Shown here: piece by piece, positions 42,007-54,280 of the stretch | How positions within the stretch are numbered: the stretch's first letter is position 1 | How the letters are laid out: every line of letters begins with the position of its first letter | NCBI GenBank assembly: GCA_012932295.1 | Contig: JAAONU010000123.1 | Span: forward strand, 3,038,001-3,102,000 | Reading direction: 5' to 3' | From: Cyclina sinensis | Lineage: Eukaryota; Mollusca; Bivalvia; Venerida; Veneridae | DNA: 64,000 bases | Notes under the pieces: generated by a model | The model's input: the letters and a program-made list of their open reading frames with translations, nothing else | Told to the model about the DNA's origin: nothing | Databases searched by the model: none | Position numbers and translations under genes: made by a program

Positions 42007-45000
42007 ATGGCGGACAATCCTAGTGAGGCTCCTCTTCCGGAAGAGCAGAGGACTGACGATGACAAAATGGTGTCCAGTACTGATGCCTTGAAGACAGACG
42101 GAGACAAAACAGTGGAAGAAACTGCCAAAGAGAGCCAGTATGAGTCAGACGAATTTGAAACAGAGTCCGAGTCCGAGGTCGCGAAGACCGATGAAGAAAA
42201 GTGCAATGAAAAAAGTGCGGGAAATGGAGATTCCGAAATTAAAACGGATGACGAAAAAAACAAAACGGAACCGAATAAGAACGGGGATGCCGATGTACTA
42301 ACGGACGACGAGAAACTCGGAAACGACATAAATGAAGGGAAACAACAAGGGGACACGAAAGATACGAGTAATGCCGAAGAAGGTATGTCAGATAAACAAA
42401 ACACTTAATATAAAACTTTTACACAATTGTATGTATTTAAACAATATCCTTTTAATGTTAACACATAAAACAGAGATATAGAAAGTTCAAGTGTGTACAT
42501 ATACGAAAATCAAACAACTTCTCAATTCTTATTAAGTTGGTGAATATATAAAACCTTGTGAAAACATGCTAAGATTGGCGTTTAAGTGGCTACAAAAATA
42601 ACACTTCGTTGACGAAATGAAATATTATAAGGTTATTATACATTTATCTGTACAATACGGGAATATATTTGGACGAGTACACAGCTTGAAAAGTCATATT
42701 GGACGAGCCGATAGGCGAGTCTAATATGACTTTTCAAGCTGTGTACGAGTCCAAATATATTTCGTATTGTACAGATAAATGTATAATAACCTTTTTATTA
42801 TATATCTTTCGTTTAATTTGAAATATACATCATCATCATCCCCAACAAAGCCACCACCACCAATACCAAAACAAAACAACGCTTCCTGGTCAGCTAGACG
42901 CTTTACAAGCAGTTTTAAACATAAACTAACAAGCGTCTTTATACATGCATGGTTCCCGGTCTTTAATTCGTTAGAGATTGAAATCGGAAACCAGACTAGC
43001 ATCGTTTAGTGCACATGTACCCAACCGTCCAATATGTAATTAATATATATTTTTTGGATCCAATACGGGAATATATTGGACGGTCACGTGGTACAAATGC
43101 AGATTGTCGATTGGTTACATTTATTAGATATATAATAATAACTTGTATATGTATCTCGGAAAAACCTTGTATAACGAATATTTTATAGTGCACAAGAACT
43201 TGTCTTCTGTATTGACCAAAATTTTCCTGCTCCTTTGTCCATTATTTCCAGTTCTTGCCCTGATTCTTAACATCTTTTGACTTTTGACGCACTATCTCTA
43301 TTTTTTCTGCTATGTGCTTATTAACGTTATCACACATTTAAGCTGTCTTTCCCCTCTTAATTCATTACCCATTTATTTTCTTCTTTTTTCTTTGAAGTGC
43401 ATCCATATTTCTATCGACAAAGAATGTGGCAGCTGTAAACGTAACAAATCATCTATACAATAGCCGTAGTGCGTCCGGTCTGTGCTACAAAACAAGTATG
43501 ACATTTATCCATGTGTAGACTTCCATGGCTCGATTGTTAGAATGTTTGTCTGGGATTTTTCTACGAGTTGAATATCCGTAATTAAAATGTGTCCTTGGAT
43601 GCAAAAATTGTGTCCTACGTGACCAATGTACCGATTTGTCACTGGGTATAATAAATTTCTTTCAAAGCTAGATCTTTAGATTAGGAAATGCGATGTACGA
43701 CAATGATCTGTTGACTTCCATTTCCCGAAATAAATGAGCTTTTACCATTGTAATGTTAATCGATAGAGCAAATGAGTAAAGTTGAACTTGGCCTAAAACG
43801 AAATGAGAAGCTATTACTTGGGGATGTTGATGTTTCTACAAAGATTTATGATTACGGTCAATACGAACTTCTTCACAAGTTCACCATCTGTTGCCACTTT
43901 AATTGTAACACCGTGCAATATTAGTGCTGAACTGTGCTTGGAACAGAATACGCGCGTATGAATACAAGTGAGTTTCGCAAGGTGTTGTGTGATTACAATA
44001 AAATGAGTTCGTCTATTACATGTTCTCATTTTGTCTCCGTGTTTACATTTTTCCGGTATTGAAGAAGACGTAAAACAATACTGCATGCTACTCTCAGAAG
44101 TTTAAAGTTCAGCAACTTTGTTTCTGAAGATTAAGGTTAATCGTCGATAATCCTATTGTGGTCTTAGACTGGCTGGGTTAAACCTTCCAAACTAAGTCCT
44201 TTGACAAGGGCAGTATATTGCCATTCCCGTGTTTTCCTTTCTTACCATATATCTCTTTAGAGCAGTATCGGTTGCTTCCATGGGGTATAATGGTTAAGAC
44301 TTATAAATACACTGAATGGTACTAATTAATTCTAGCTCTGTTGCAAACATGAATCTTGTAGTAAGAAATCTGATGAGGTTTGTTGCACATGATATAAAAA
44401 AGATGTAAGTACTGTACTCTTGAAGATATGGTTTGCCTAGCTGATTGTTGTCGAAATTCTGTAGAAAGCAGTAAAATCCAAAACCCGAAAGCACAAACAT
44501 ACAAACAAGGAATACACGTAAGAATAATGATGAAAAACAGGAAAAAAATATTGAAAGCTGGCACAGTAGTTTACAGCAACTTTCGAAAAAATACTTAAGT
44601 AAATTGACTTAAACAAACTTCTTAAAGATTACATTTAAGTAAATGGAATGTCGATTTCTTGCACGAAGAGGTGGGTTTTAAACCGATCCATATGAACGTC
44701 CTCGCAGCATCCCTGCCAATATGAATATTTCTATTGCAGTCACATCTTGGGCCATTCACGTACAGAAATCAATGGAAAGTATTGATGCCTGTATGAACAC
44801 GTCAGTCAGGACACATGTAAAACTGATAAATGTTTGTTTCGATTTATACCTGTAATTTAAGCGATTTTATTAACGTCATTAAGTTTACAAGTGATAAAGG
44901 CGTTGTTTTACTTGTTTTGTGTGTATTTACAATGTTGTTATACTGTTTACAATATTGATATAAGAAGGATTTTTGACATTTTCTCAATAATTGTTATATT

Positions 45001-48000
45001 ATTCTCACGGTTGATCAAGTATGTGGCAAGTACATAAGTAATTATTTATCTCAACTCAAATTTGAACCACTCTCGGACGTGGGTACTAGGGGGCATTTAG
45101 TGCTGAGGAAAAGCTTAACGATGTAAGTACATGCAATTCAATATTAAAAGTTTTGAAAAATCCTGTTTTAATTTAAGTGGGCTTTTTGTTCAAATGAAAT
45201 AATACTACAAAAATAACTTTCGATATCTAGTTTAAATTTAGTGTGTAGCAAATACATTTGTATTGATGATACGTCAGGTATTATACAGTTTTATAAAAAT
45301 AATGGTTTTATACGTTTAAAACTACACTTCGTTAAATAAACATACTTTTTTTATTTGATTTTGTTTGAAGATCATTAGTCTTAAAATTGGACATGTGCAA
45401 ATTGACTACGTATGTACAAACGATTTAAACAAAATTATCTCTCTTTGACGTAGTGATTATAAATATTGAATCTACTGCAAATTTAGAAACCTTTTCACGG
45501 CACAGATTTTCACCGTTGTGTTTGGATTGTATTATAACAGTATGTTATTTTACTTTTATCAAATAGAATTTAAATTAGCGTATGATTATCAGATTGAATA
45601 TTCTTTTGAAAAAAAAAGAACTCCTTCTTTATTTGTAATAAAAATTGATACTATTTTAGTGACAAAAAGCTATAAATATAAGTTAATGAAAAAGGTTATC
45701 GTAACAAAGTCTGACAATATAGTAACACATCAATTCTTGTAATTGTGAGAATCCATTTGCGTGGCATACTGATAGGAATAGTAAAAAAAGCACGCTTTAA
45801 CGTTTCTTTTGGGTATTTAAGTCATGTACAGAACCTTGTCTGGCATTTATTTATGCCATGCAAAATTCTATGACCATAAAAAATGTTTAAGTTTTTTTTT
45901 CTTATGCCAAAGAGTGTTTGACAAAGGTCGGGTCACACTTTTTATTGAAACTTATATATTACATCTATTGTTTTTATGTATCACGTAAAATACTGCTGTA
46001 AAGAAATAAGTAAAATTATTAGTAACCCTGCTCGGCTTCCTATTTCATTAATGACGTAAGAAAAAATTGCTGGAAAACAGCTTTAAAAAAATCAAAGATA
46101 CGAAAAATTGATATAAATTGGTATTACAGAAGTACTATCGCCACGGAGGTAGACCGTTTATTGTGCTTAATTGTTATAAACAGCAATAATGTTTATTGAA
46201 AATTAAGAAAAGATCGTGGACTGACCCTGTATATATATATATTGATTTCAGGGAAACAAAACTTCGATTGTTATAAACACAAAACAAGAAAGGAAATGAA
46301 CGCAAAAACTTGTAACATAATGTAGCCTAGATACAAAACATTGCAAAATAACTTGGTGCTCACTCAAGGGACTAATATAAAAAAAAATCTCCGTCAGAAT
46401 AGGAGAACATTGGTTGTTATTCTGAGGTCGCAGGTAAAAAAACGACTTGATTTTCTTTCGAGCATGTGTTGATAAATTTTATATAGATTGCGATTACCTT
46501 TACGCTTACTTAATACGATTGGAGTTATATAAGTGGTCAAAATGACCTTAAACTTTAACGAATTGCATTGATGTGAATTATTAGGGAAAAAGTTTTCAAC
46601 TTACATAATACTCTAAGAATTTTTTTGACTCCATCTGAGTAAACCTGAATTTGGTAAAAAAGAATCATTTATGGCTGGCCTAGCCAATGAAATTTTCGAC
46701 TTTATTGGAAGGTATTGGAAGGTATATTTTAATTTATATTCAACTGATAACAGAAAGAAGTCATTGTAACTACATGTAATAATTTTAACTGTATAAAATT
46801 AAATAATATAATATGATAAAACTTCGAGTAGAAAACAATATATATTACAATGAAGAATTTTTTGTTTTAAAAGGAAATGGTGATACCACACTAGCAAATA
46901 CCGAAACAGACACAACTGCTGAAATGTCGGAGACAACTGACAATACCAAAGGCGAAAGAGTGGAAGAAGCCGAAGCAGCCAATCAGGAAGCTGGTAAAAC
47001 AGAACAAGAACAAGGTGACGTCACCGCCGTCGAAGAAAGTGATGGATATGCTGAGCTGACCAATCAAGACTTTTCTAAGGCAGAAGCAGACAACGTGGAG
47101 ACCAATCAGGACCAAGAATCACCAGACAAAGAGGCCGGAAATGAGACACAGGAAGTAGATACAAAAGATGAAGAAAATAAAGAAAGTGAAGAAAAACTTG
47201 AGGACACAGATGCTGGGACAGACGCGGGCCCGGTTGATGCAGGTTCGTTTTCTTTAAAAAATGTTTTTATTTAATTTTACGAAACGACGGTACTATTGAT
47301 TTGATTTAATTGAATATCTAATGCTGAGGTCCAAGTTTACAGACAAACATGATTAAAAAAAAAAGAAACATTATGCCAGAACGATATGATTTTGTTTGTT
47401 TCATTTGATGTTTATGCAACAAGACGGTTGCTGGCCTTAAAATGTATGTTACAATTATTTTTCAACATTGAGCGAGGTGACTGTTTTCAATTTTTAGAAC
47501 AGAAAACACCTATGGAAATTACCAAGCTGTATAACCTTTTTCCTAATTCAAATGAACTTTATGTATCCGGGTACTAAATGAGAAATAGTAGAACTCCTTT
47601 ATACATATTGGCCTTATTCCATCGATTAATTACCGTTGCATTGTGGTTGATTTACAGTTGATATGTAAATGAGATAATACGTTATACATGTATAACCGTG
47701 GTTTGCTAGCGTTTGAATAATAACATTAGTCGTGCTCGATTTATAAACTGAAAATGAACACAGGATAATTTCAAGTATGGGCTTAAGCAATAATGAACGT
47801 GAGTAATGAGAATGAGATTCATTAATTTAAATTTAAATCCATTTTTGATATACATTGTATGCTAGTTTATCTGTATCCCTATATATAACCGTTTATGTGC
47901 GTGTATAACAGACATTTAACTCAAGTTTTGCACATGTTAAACGTATAAATAACTATATATATATATATAATGGGTAAGACGGCTCACCATTTATAAAGAG

Positions 48001-49210
48001 TACATGTATATAAAATATGTTTTGATCTGAATTTTTTTTTCAAACTGAATATGTTTTTTGTAGTTATTTCAGAAATGAATTAATTGAAAAAGTGAAGATC
48101 TGTTTGTGAAACCGAAATTCTGAAATTGAAATTGGTATAGGTTTTAGCTTCTTAGAAAAGAAACTGTCATGTAAACCTGTTTTTCAAATTGCGATTATAT
48201 TGGAACATTAATTATCATCATTATCATCATCACTATCGTCAATACCATCGGCATCACATTCTCCATTATCACCATCATTTTGCAATGCCTTCTTCAGCAA
48301 TACAACGCCATCATTCTCACCACCACACAAAACACACCATTCTCATCACCAGCACCATTAATGGTTTGTAAATGCGTGTTACAGTTAGGAATAATCTTTT
48401 ATCTACAACATTTTAATATGTTAGGTCCGCCGATAGCCAAGGAGGATTTGCAGTCCAAGATAAAGGAGAATGATGAATTAGCGCTGAAGTTAGAATCGTC
48501 TTTGAGTAATCAAGAGGCAGAGAGGGACGCCTACAGGGTACGTTAACATATTCTATTTCGAAGCTTCTAGTTAGTTACTTGTCTTTTTTTAACCTAATTT
48601 TTTTTCAGAAGTGTTTTGTTTATCAAACAAAATACTTAAGAAAATTTCAGGTGTGCACCAGATTGCCATTCATAAGAGTGATAGGCAGAAAGAAACGACT
48701 TTGTTTCACATCAAATTACTTTCAAGAAATGTTTAAAGCATTCAAACACTGAATATGACACGTTAGACTGACGTACATAGTCGCGGACACTTAAAGTATG
48801 CTAATTGTTTTTACTGTTTATTACAGAAACTGACAGAGGAAAATGCGAAACTACAAAAGCATCATGATGACATGAAAGAGAAACTTGAAGAGATAGAAGG
48901 AAGTCACGTGGTGTTGGTGGCGGAAGTTGAAACATTACGTAAAGTTAACAATGATCAGAGGGAAACAATTACGAGACTAGAATCTGAAATAAAATTGTTG
49001 AAAGAAACGCAGGGAGGGGATGAAAATGTTAAAGACATGCAAGAAAAGTTGATAAGAATGGCAAATGAACAGGAAGAGAAAGACAGACGTATCCATAGTT
49101 TAGAAGGCGAATTAGACGCGACACGAGAAAAATTGAAGGATGCCGAATCCCGCGCTGCCAGGGGAGGCAATAACACTGCTCAGAACTCCAAAACCTGCAT
49201 TATAATGTAG
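42007..49210 (+). CDS. Acidic coiled-coil protein with C-terminal CaaX box (unrecognised)
   Basis: I do not recognise the family. Four coding exons join in frame: 42007-42382, 46874-47242, 48425-48537 and 48827-49210, giving 413 residues. Both glycine codons at the first two junctions are split G|GN (phase 1); the third intron is phase 0. The donor of exon 2 (GTTCGT) is weak. Residues 1-248 are highly acidic and probably disordered, with four TD(D/E)xK repeats (15-20, 60-65, 79-84, 98-103). Residues about 252-395 are a heptad-rich coiled coil. The protein ends CIIM, a CaaX box that would favour farnesylation, so it is probably attached to a membrane. There is no signal peptide. The ATG context (G at -3, G at +4) is strong. 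A decayed copy of exons 3-4 lies at 60.3-61.0 kb. Confidence 0.8.
42629..42793. repeat. Near-perfect foldback, ~75 bp arms
   Basis: 42629-42704 and 42717-42793 are reverse complements with only a few mismatches. Landmarks are AAGGTTATTATACATTTATC, TGTACAATACG and CAGCTTGAAAAGTCATATT. The spacer is about 12 nt. The intron transcript would form a long hairpin. Confidence 0.9.
43018..43094. repeat. Small inverted repeat related to the foldback
   Basis: ACCGTCCAATAT (43024-43035) is mirrored exactly at 43073-43084, with outer GTACC/GGTAC. It shares AATACGGGAATATATT with the foldback 300 bp upstream, so the two may be members of one family. Confidence 0.7.
47243..48424 (+). other. Intron 2 of the acidic CaaX gene
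   Basis: Phase 1 intron. It has a (TA)n patch near 47952-47970 and ATC-rich simple sequence at 48210-48360. The part from about 48060 onward is duplicated at 59.89 kb. Confidence 0.7.
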
Positions 49211-50790
49211 AATATTTATGCACATTGCTTTAAGGAGAAAACAGCAACAGAAATGAGTCAAGAAAATAACGCTTACACAATATCACTATAGAAAAAATAA
49301 TCTGTTTTAGAAAAGGATTCAACTCATTTCTGTGGTTACGATCACCTCTTTTTTTCCAGTTTTATTTTTTGGTTGATGTGGATTTTTTTTTTCTTCTTAC
49401 GTAACAAGGCATGTTAGCATTTATGTAAGGACGTTGAATTTATACAACTGCTTACAAAAACATTATCTATTATTTCAATCCGTTTGTAGATTTTTTCTAG
49501 TCGTTTTGCTTACATAATTCTAATTATGTTTCATTTAAAGTTGTATAAGAATTCCGTCCAGTAGTTTTGTTTTGGTGTTTTTCGTTTTGTTTTCTACTGG
49601 CTTTGTAAAGATTCTCTGTCTTTTTTTAAAAGCCGGACGGCTTCCAGCTGAATTTAAAAAAATACCTTTAATGCATTATAGCTGTGATAAAACATAAAGT
49701 ATTCCAAATATAAGTTATATTCAGTTATATGAAGTGTGTTACTTTGTCAACTTTAAAGTCTTTTCGCATTTCCAGTTGTTCGTCTCTGTAAACCGACTTG
49801 GTTTAACCTCTGTCAACTTGTTTCAGTGATAAAGATGGACAGTTAGCCACAACAAATTCCGGAAGTATTTAAACAGTGCTGCAAAACCCCTAATCTCTTT
49901 AAGAAACAACCAACTTTTTCAAAATAGCCCGGTTGGTACCTAGGCTCGAATGAACTTGAATAAAAACGTGGTTTAACACGTATGCGCTCTTAACCACTCG
50001 GCCATATAAATTGCCTATATCTAGGCTTACACCAGAAATAAAATCAAAGCGTTTTAAGTGCTATAAGACTGTCGGCGGATGTTTATGTCGAGGCACTCTT
50101 TTTGCTTACGTAATTATCCCTCCTATTGGAATCAAGAAATTTTTCAAGCGGCGGATGTGTATGTTACCGTAAACATTCAGATAATATTCAGATAATTGTA
50201 GAACTGTAAGTGCATTTAAAGAGACTATCTCTGAGTGCAATTTGTACTAAGTAATTGTCCTAACTAACGCTCTAACCTGTGAGCCAAAGAATCCATTCAC
50301 TGACCTGTTTGTCAAATGTTGTATCTCTATAAACACAGGTGTGTACATGTATTAGATTGTAATACGCTTGCTCTTCAGATCATTATTCAACAAGCAACTT
50401 CAAAAGAAACAAGAAAGAGCATAATTATATAATTTGGAAACATACTAACCGATATACACTGATCCCTAATTTCGTTATATGTAGGCCACACCACGCAGCA
50501 ATTACTTCACTGAATGAAGAGAAGGTTACTGCGTAGGGCAAGGTCGAACTCACTTTATTAATAGTTACTGAAAATGTTCATTATTATTTTCAAACATGAT
50601 GTTTTCATTTTCATATCTATGAACTATTTCATCAAAAGCTAATACCTTGGTTAAATTTTTATTCAGTGAAACGACATATATAATATTAAATGGATAAATG
50701 ATTGAATAGTTAAAGGCAGAAAACTAAGATAAAAAGAAAAAAAGGTTAACCTTTTGTGTTTACTTCGTTTTGGTCTCAAAACCCGGTACC
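49211..50790 (+). other. 3' flank of the acidic CaaX gene
   Basis: AATAAA sequences at 49957-49962 and about 50037 are the first canonical poly(A) signals after the stop, so the 3' UTR may be about 750-850 nt. The stretch to about 49950 has a duplicate at 61015-61720. A tRNA-like relic lies at 49943-50004. Nothing else was recognised. Confidence 0.45.
49943..50004 (-). pseudogene. tRNA-Ser-like relic
   Basis: On the minus strand, TGGCCGAGTGGTTAAG (50004-49989) is a consensus tRNA-Ser/Leu A-box region, followed by a degraded B box ATTCGAGCC (49951-49943). Acceptor ends do not pair, so this is a tRNA pseudogene or a tRNA-derived SINE head rather than a working tRNA. Confidence 0.45.
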
Positions 50791-50799
50791 TTGTCACGT

Positions 50800-53050
50800 C
50801 AGTTATTAGTTCATGTAGGCACTATGAATCAATACTTGGTCTCGTCAAACATTAATTAATGAAGGCACTATGAATCAATACCTGGTCTCGTCAAACATTA
50901 ATTCATGTAGGCACTATGAATCAATACCTGGTCTCGTCAAACATTAATTCATGTCGGCACTATGCATCAATACCTGGTCTCATCAAATAGGCACTATGAA
51001 TCAATACCTGGTCTCGTCAAACATTAATTCATGTAGGCACTATGCATCAATACCTGGTCTCGTCAAAAATTAATTCATGTAGGCACTTTGAATCAATACC
51101 TGGTCCCGTCAAACATTAATTCATGTAGGCACTATGCATCAATACCTGGTCTCGTCAAAAAGGCACTATGCATCAATACTTGGTCTCGTCAAATAGGCAC
51201 TATGCATCAATACCTGGTCTCGTCAAATAGGCACTATGAATCAATACCTGGTCTCGTCAAAAAGGCACTATGCATCAATACCTGGTCTCGTCAAAAAGGC
51301 ACTATGCATCAATACCTGGTCTCGTCAAAAAGGCACTATGCATCAAAACCTGGTCTCGTCAAATAGGCAGTATGCATCAATACCTGGTCTCGTCAAAAAG
51401 GCACTATGCATCAATACCTGGTCTCGTCAAAAAGGCACTATGCATCAATACTTTGTCTCGTCAAACATTAATTCATGTAAGCGCTATGCATCAATACCTT
51501 GTCACGTTAATTATTAGTTCACGTAGGCACTATGCATCAATACTTTGTCTCGTTAAACAATAATTCATGTAGGCACTATGCATCAATACCTGGTCCCGTC
51601 AAGCGGTAGTTCATGTAGGCACTAGGAATCATTACCGGGTCTCGTCTATCATTAGTTCATCTAAGGACTATACATCAATACTTCTCTCGTCAAACATTAA
51701 TTCATGTAAGCGCTATGCATCAATACCTTGTCACGTTAATTATTAGTTCACGTAGGCACTATGCATCAATACTTTGTCTCGTTAAACAATAATTCATGTA
51801 GGCACTATGCATCAATACCTGGTCTCGTCAAGCGGTAGTTCATGTAGGCACTAGGAATCATTACCGGGTCTCGTCTATCATTATATCATCTAAGGACTAT
51901 ACATCAATACCTTCTCTCGTCAAACATCAGTTCATACAGGCTTATGCATCAATACATTGTCTCGTTAAACATTAATTTATATAGGAACTATGCATATTAC
52001 CGGGTCTCGTCTATCATTAGTTCATGTAAGCACTATGCATAATATCTGGTCTTGTCAAGCAGTAGTTCATGTAGGCACTAGGCATAATACCTGGTATTGT
52101 CAAGCAGTAGTTCATGTAGGCATTAGGCATCAATACCGGGTCTCATCTATCATTAGTTCATGTAGGCACTATGCATAATACCTGGTCTTGTCAAGCAGTA
52201 GTTCATGTAGGCATTAGGCATCAATACCGGGTCTCATCTATCATTAGTTCATGTAGGCACTATGCATAATACCTGGTCTTGTCAAGCAGTAGTTCATGTA
52301 GGCACTAGGCATCAATACCTGGTCTTGTCAAGCAGTAGTTCATGTAGGCACTATGCATAATACCTGGTCTTGTCAAGCAATAGTTCATGTAGGTATTAGG
52401 CATCAACACCGGGTCTCGTCTATCATTAGTTCATGTAGGCACTATGCATTATACCTGGTCTTGTCAAGCAGTAGTTCATGTAGGCACTAGGCATCAATAC
52501 CAGGTCTCGTCTATCATTAGTTCATGTAGGCATTATGCATAATACCTGGTCTTGTCAAGCAGTTGTTCATGTAGGCACTAGGCATCAATACCGGGTCTTG
52601 TCTATCATTATATCATCTTCGGACTATACATCAATACCTTGTCTCGTCAAACACCAGTTCATGCAGGTTTATGCATCAGTTGTTTCGTCAAGCAGCAGTT
52701 CATCAATACCTTGTTTAGTCAATCATTAGTTCATGTAGGCTTATGCATCAACACTTTGTTTAGTCAAGCAGCAGTTCAGGTAGGCACTAGGCATCAATAC
52801 CTTGTTTAGTCAATCATTAGTTCATGTAGGCTTATGCATCAACACTTTGTTTAGTCAAGCAGCAGTTCAGGTAGGCACTAGGCATCAATACCTTGTTTAG
52901 TCAATCATTAGTTCATCTAGGCTTATGCATCAACACTTTGTTTAGTCAAGCAGCAGTTCAGGTAGGCACTAGGCATCAATACCTTGTTTAGTTAATCATT
53001 AGTTCATGTAGGCATTATACGTTAATACCTTGTCTCGTCAAACAGTAGTT
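50800..53050. repeat. Minisatellite, 46 bp unit with 34 bp and higher-order variants
   Basis: The basic unit runs AGGCACTATGCATCAATACC, TGGTCTCGTCAAA, CATTAATTCATGT (46 bp). Between 51150 and 51450 the CATTAATTCATGT part is missing, giving a 34 bp unit. From 51466 to about 51915 a 229 bp five-unit block occurs twice (phrase at 51481 and 51710). In 52000-52600 dimers alternate CTATCATTAGTTCATG with CAAGCAGTAGTTCATG. From 52711 a 91 bp dimer repeats three times exactly spaced (52711, 52802, 52893, 52984). Overlapping open frames are repeat artefacts. Confidence 0.95.
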
Positions 53051-54052
53051 CATGTGGAAAGTAACACATTGTTTTCGTCAATAAGAACATGTAGATAATA
53101 TAGGCGGCAATACCGTGCATCGTATATTTATGTAAAGGATTTCAAATAAGATAGATGGGCTAAAAAGTATTATCATAAGTACTCAGTGCATTCGACAGTA
53201 TGTAATATCCGACAACTTTAATATGACCAATCCCTACTTCTTTTCGGAGGCCTTTATCAATTCTAAAAAAAATCCCTTAACTTTAGGCTGTCAACTAATT
53301 ACAAGCCATAAACACACACATTTTTGAGACACTTATTGTTGGACAACAGCGCAAGCTCTTGCTTTCGAGAAATATCTCTTTGATAAGTTAATTTAAAGAT
53401 ATTTTACATTGAAGAAATATCATCTTTAATTTTACGAAATGCCCACTTGAAGACTGCATCCTGCGAGCAAAAATCTCACAACGAGGGTGTGGTATGCAAA
53501 ACGCCACTGGAGACTCTCGCCCGTTGTGGAATCGAACCAGCGGCTTCTGGATCAAGTCGAGAGCTCCATCTTCAAATACATCCCCTCCAATCGTTGTGTA
53601 AATCAGATTGATTCCTATCCTTGTTGCACAGATCTGGTAATATTCCCAATCTCGCTACGCTAACCGTATAGGGGGATTGTATACATGAGCCAGATGGTGA
53701 TGCACGAAGCCTGCTGGGAATCTCTTAAATAAGTAGTTAAATAACAAAACAAAAAAACGTTGGTATTAATCTTTATTACAATATTTTATTGAAACAAGCA
53801 TAACTTAATAATAAAAATACATTGTACTTATCATTTTACAAGATAGTGACCAATCATAAGCAAAATTTAATACAGAAGCACTGTGTACGATCCATTTAAC
53901 ATGGTGAAATGTCAAAAGAAACACTCGTGTATCGTCGGAATTTTGGTATTTTCCTGAAATGATTTCAATGAAAATTCCTCATGTTTCTCCTTCTTTGAGG
54001 GTGATCATCCGATTACATATAAAGACCCTTCCTTGGCTATTTATTTGTAGAG
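53051..54052. other. Spacer with tRNA-like SINE relic and peptide-gene 3' UTR
   Basis: On the minus strand 53592-53525 contains a B-box-like GGTTCGATTCC (53538-53528) preceded by GGAGCTCTCGACTTGA, suggesting a tRNA-derived relic without pairing acceptor ends. AATAAA on the minus strand at 53777-53772 is a plausible poly(A) signal for the peptide gene at 54053-54280. Confidence 0.45.
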
Positions 54053-54280
54053 TCAGACAAAGGGAAGGATATTCAAACCCCTACATCTGCATCTACTTCC
54101 GATTCGTGTGCAAATTGTACCGATCCCACAGTGTCGTCTGCAGCATTTGGCGAATTTGTCTGTGGGTTTTTTCATCTGACGAAGAAACTGTTTTCGCGTC
54201 GCCGGTTTGGCTTCAGTTTCCAACAACGTCTGCATAATGATGCAACCGATCAATAAACTAGCGATTGTAACTTTATTCAT
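54053..54280 (-). CDS. Small secreted cationic cysteine-rich peptide, CART-like core
   Basis: 75-residue precursor. Residues 1-24 (MNKVTIASLLIGCIIMQTLL plus ETEA) look like a signal peptide. The remaining 51 residues are strongly basic. Mature cysteines at 46, 47, 51, 57, 64 and 66 give CC-x3-C-x5-C-x6-C-x-C. Residues 59-68 (RIGSRCRCRG, from Arg59) resemble the RIGxxCxCPRG core of CART neuropeptides, and the preceding FLRQMKK also fits. However, the last two CART cysteines are missing and a CC pair is extra. An acceptor-like TTGTTTCAG lies just upstream of the ATG, so an untranslated first exon is likely. An in-frame ATG at 54343 is less likely because it would bury the signal peptide. Secretion is well supported. 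The role could be a neuropeptide or an antimicrobial peptide; neither is shown. Confidence 0.6.
   Translation of the reverse strand: MNKVTIASLLIGCIIMQTLLETEAKPATRKQFLRQMKKPTDKFAKCCRRHCGIGTICTRIGSRCRCRGLNILPFV

Larger units (their letters stand above)
42383..46873 (+). other. Intron 1 of the acidic CaaX gene
   Basis: 4.5 kb, donor GTATGT, acceptor TTTTGTTTTAAAAG. It holds a large foldback (42629-42793) and a smaller inverted repeat (43018-43094). Hydrophobic short frames near 44300-44560 on the minus strand are AT-driven and not supported as genes. Confidence 0.75.

Noticed and set aside
44294..44564. Hydrophobic minus-strand open frames resembling signal peptides
   Set aside because: They sit inside intron 1 of the CaaX gene in T-rich DNA. 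The hydrophobicity follows from base composition, and no cysteine pattern or conserved motif is visible.
51088..51563. Overlapping 92-97 aa open frames with repeated peptide motifs
   Set aside because: They are translations of the 34/46 bp minisatellite in several frames. The unit length is not a multiple of three and all frames look alike.
50800..53050. CRISPR-like array of repeats and spacers
   Set aside because: Units are contiguous with no unique spacers, and the window is eukaryotic. It is a minisatellite.
53959..54237. 92 aa plus-strand open frame
   Set aside because: It is antisense to the cysteine-rich peptide. The minus strand has a signal peptide, ordered cysteines and a poly(A) signal.
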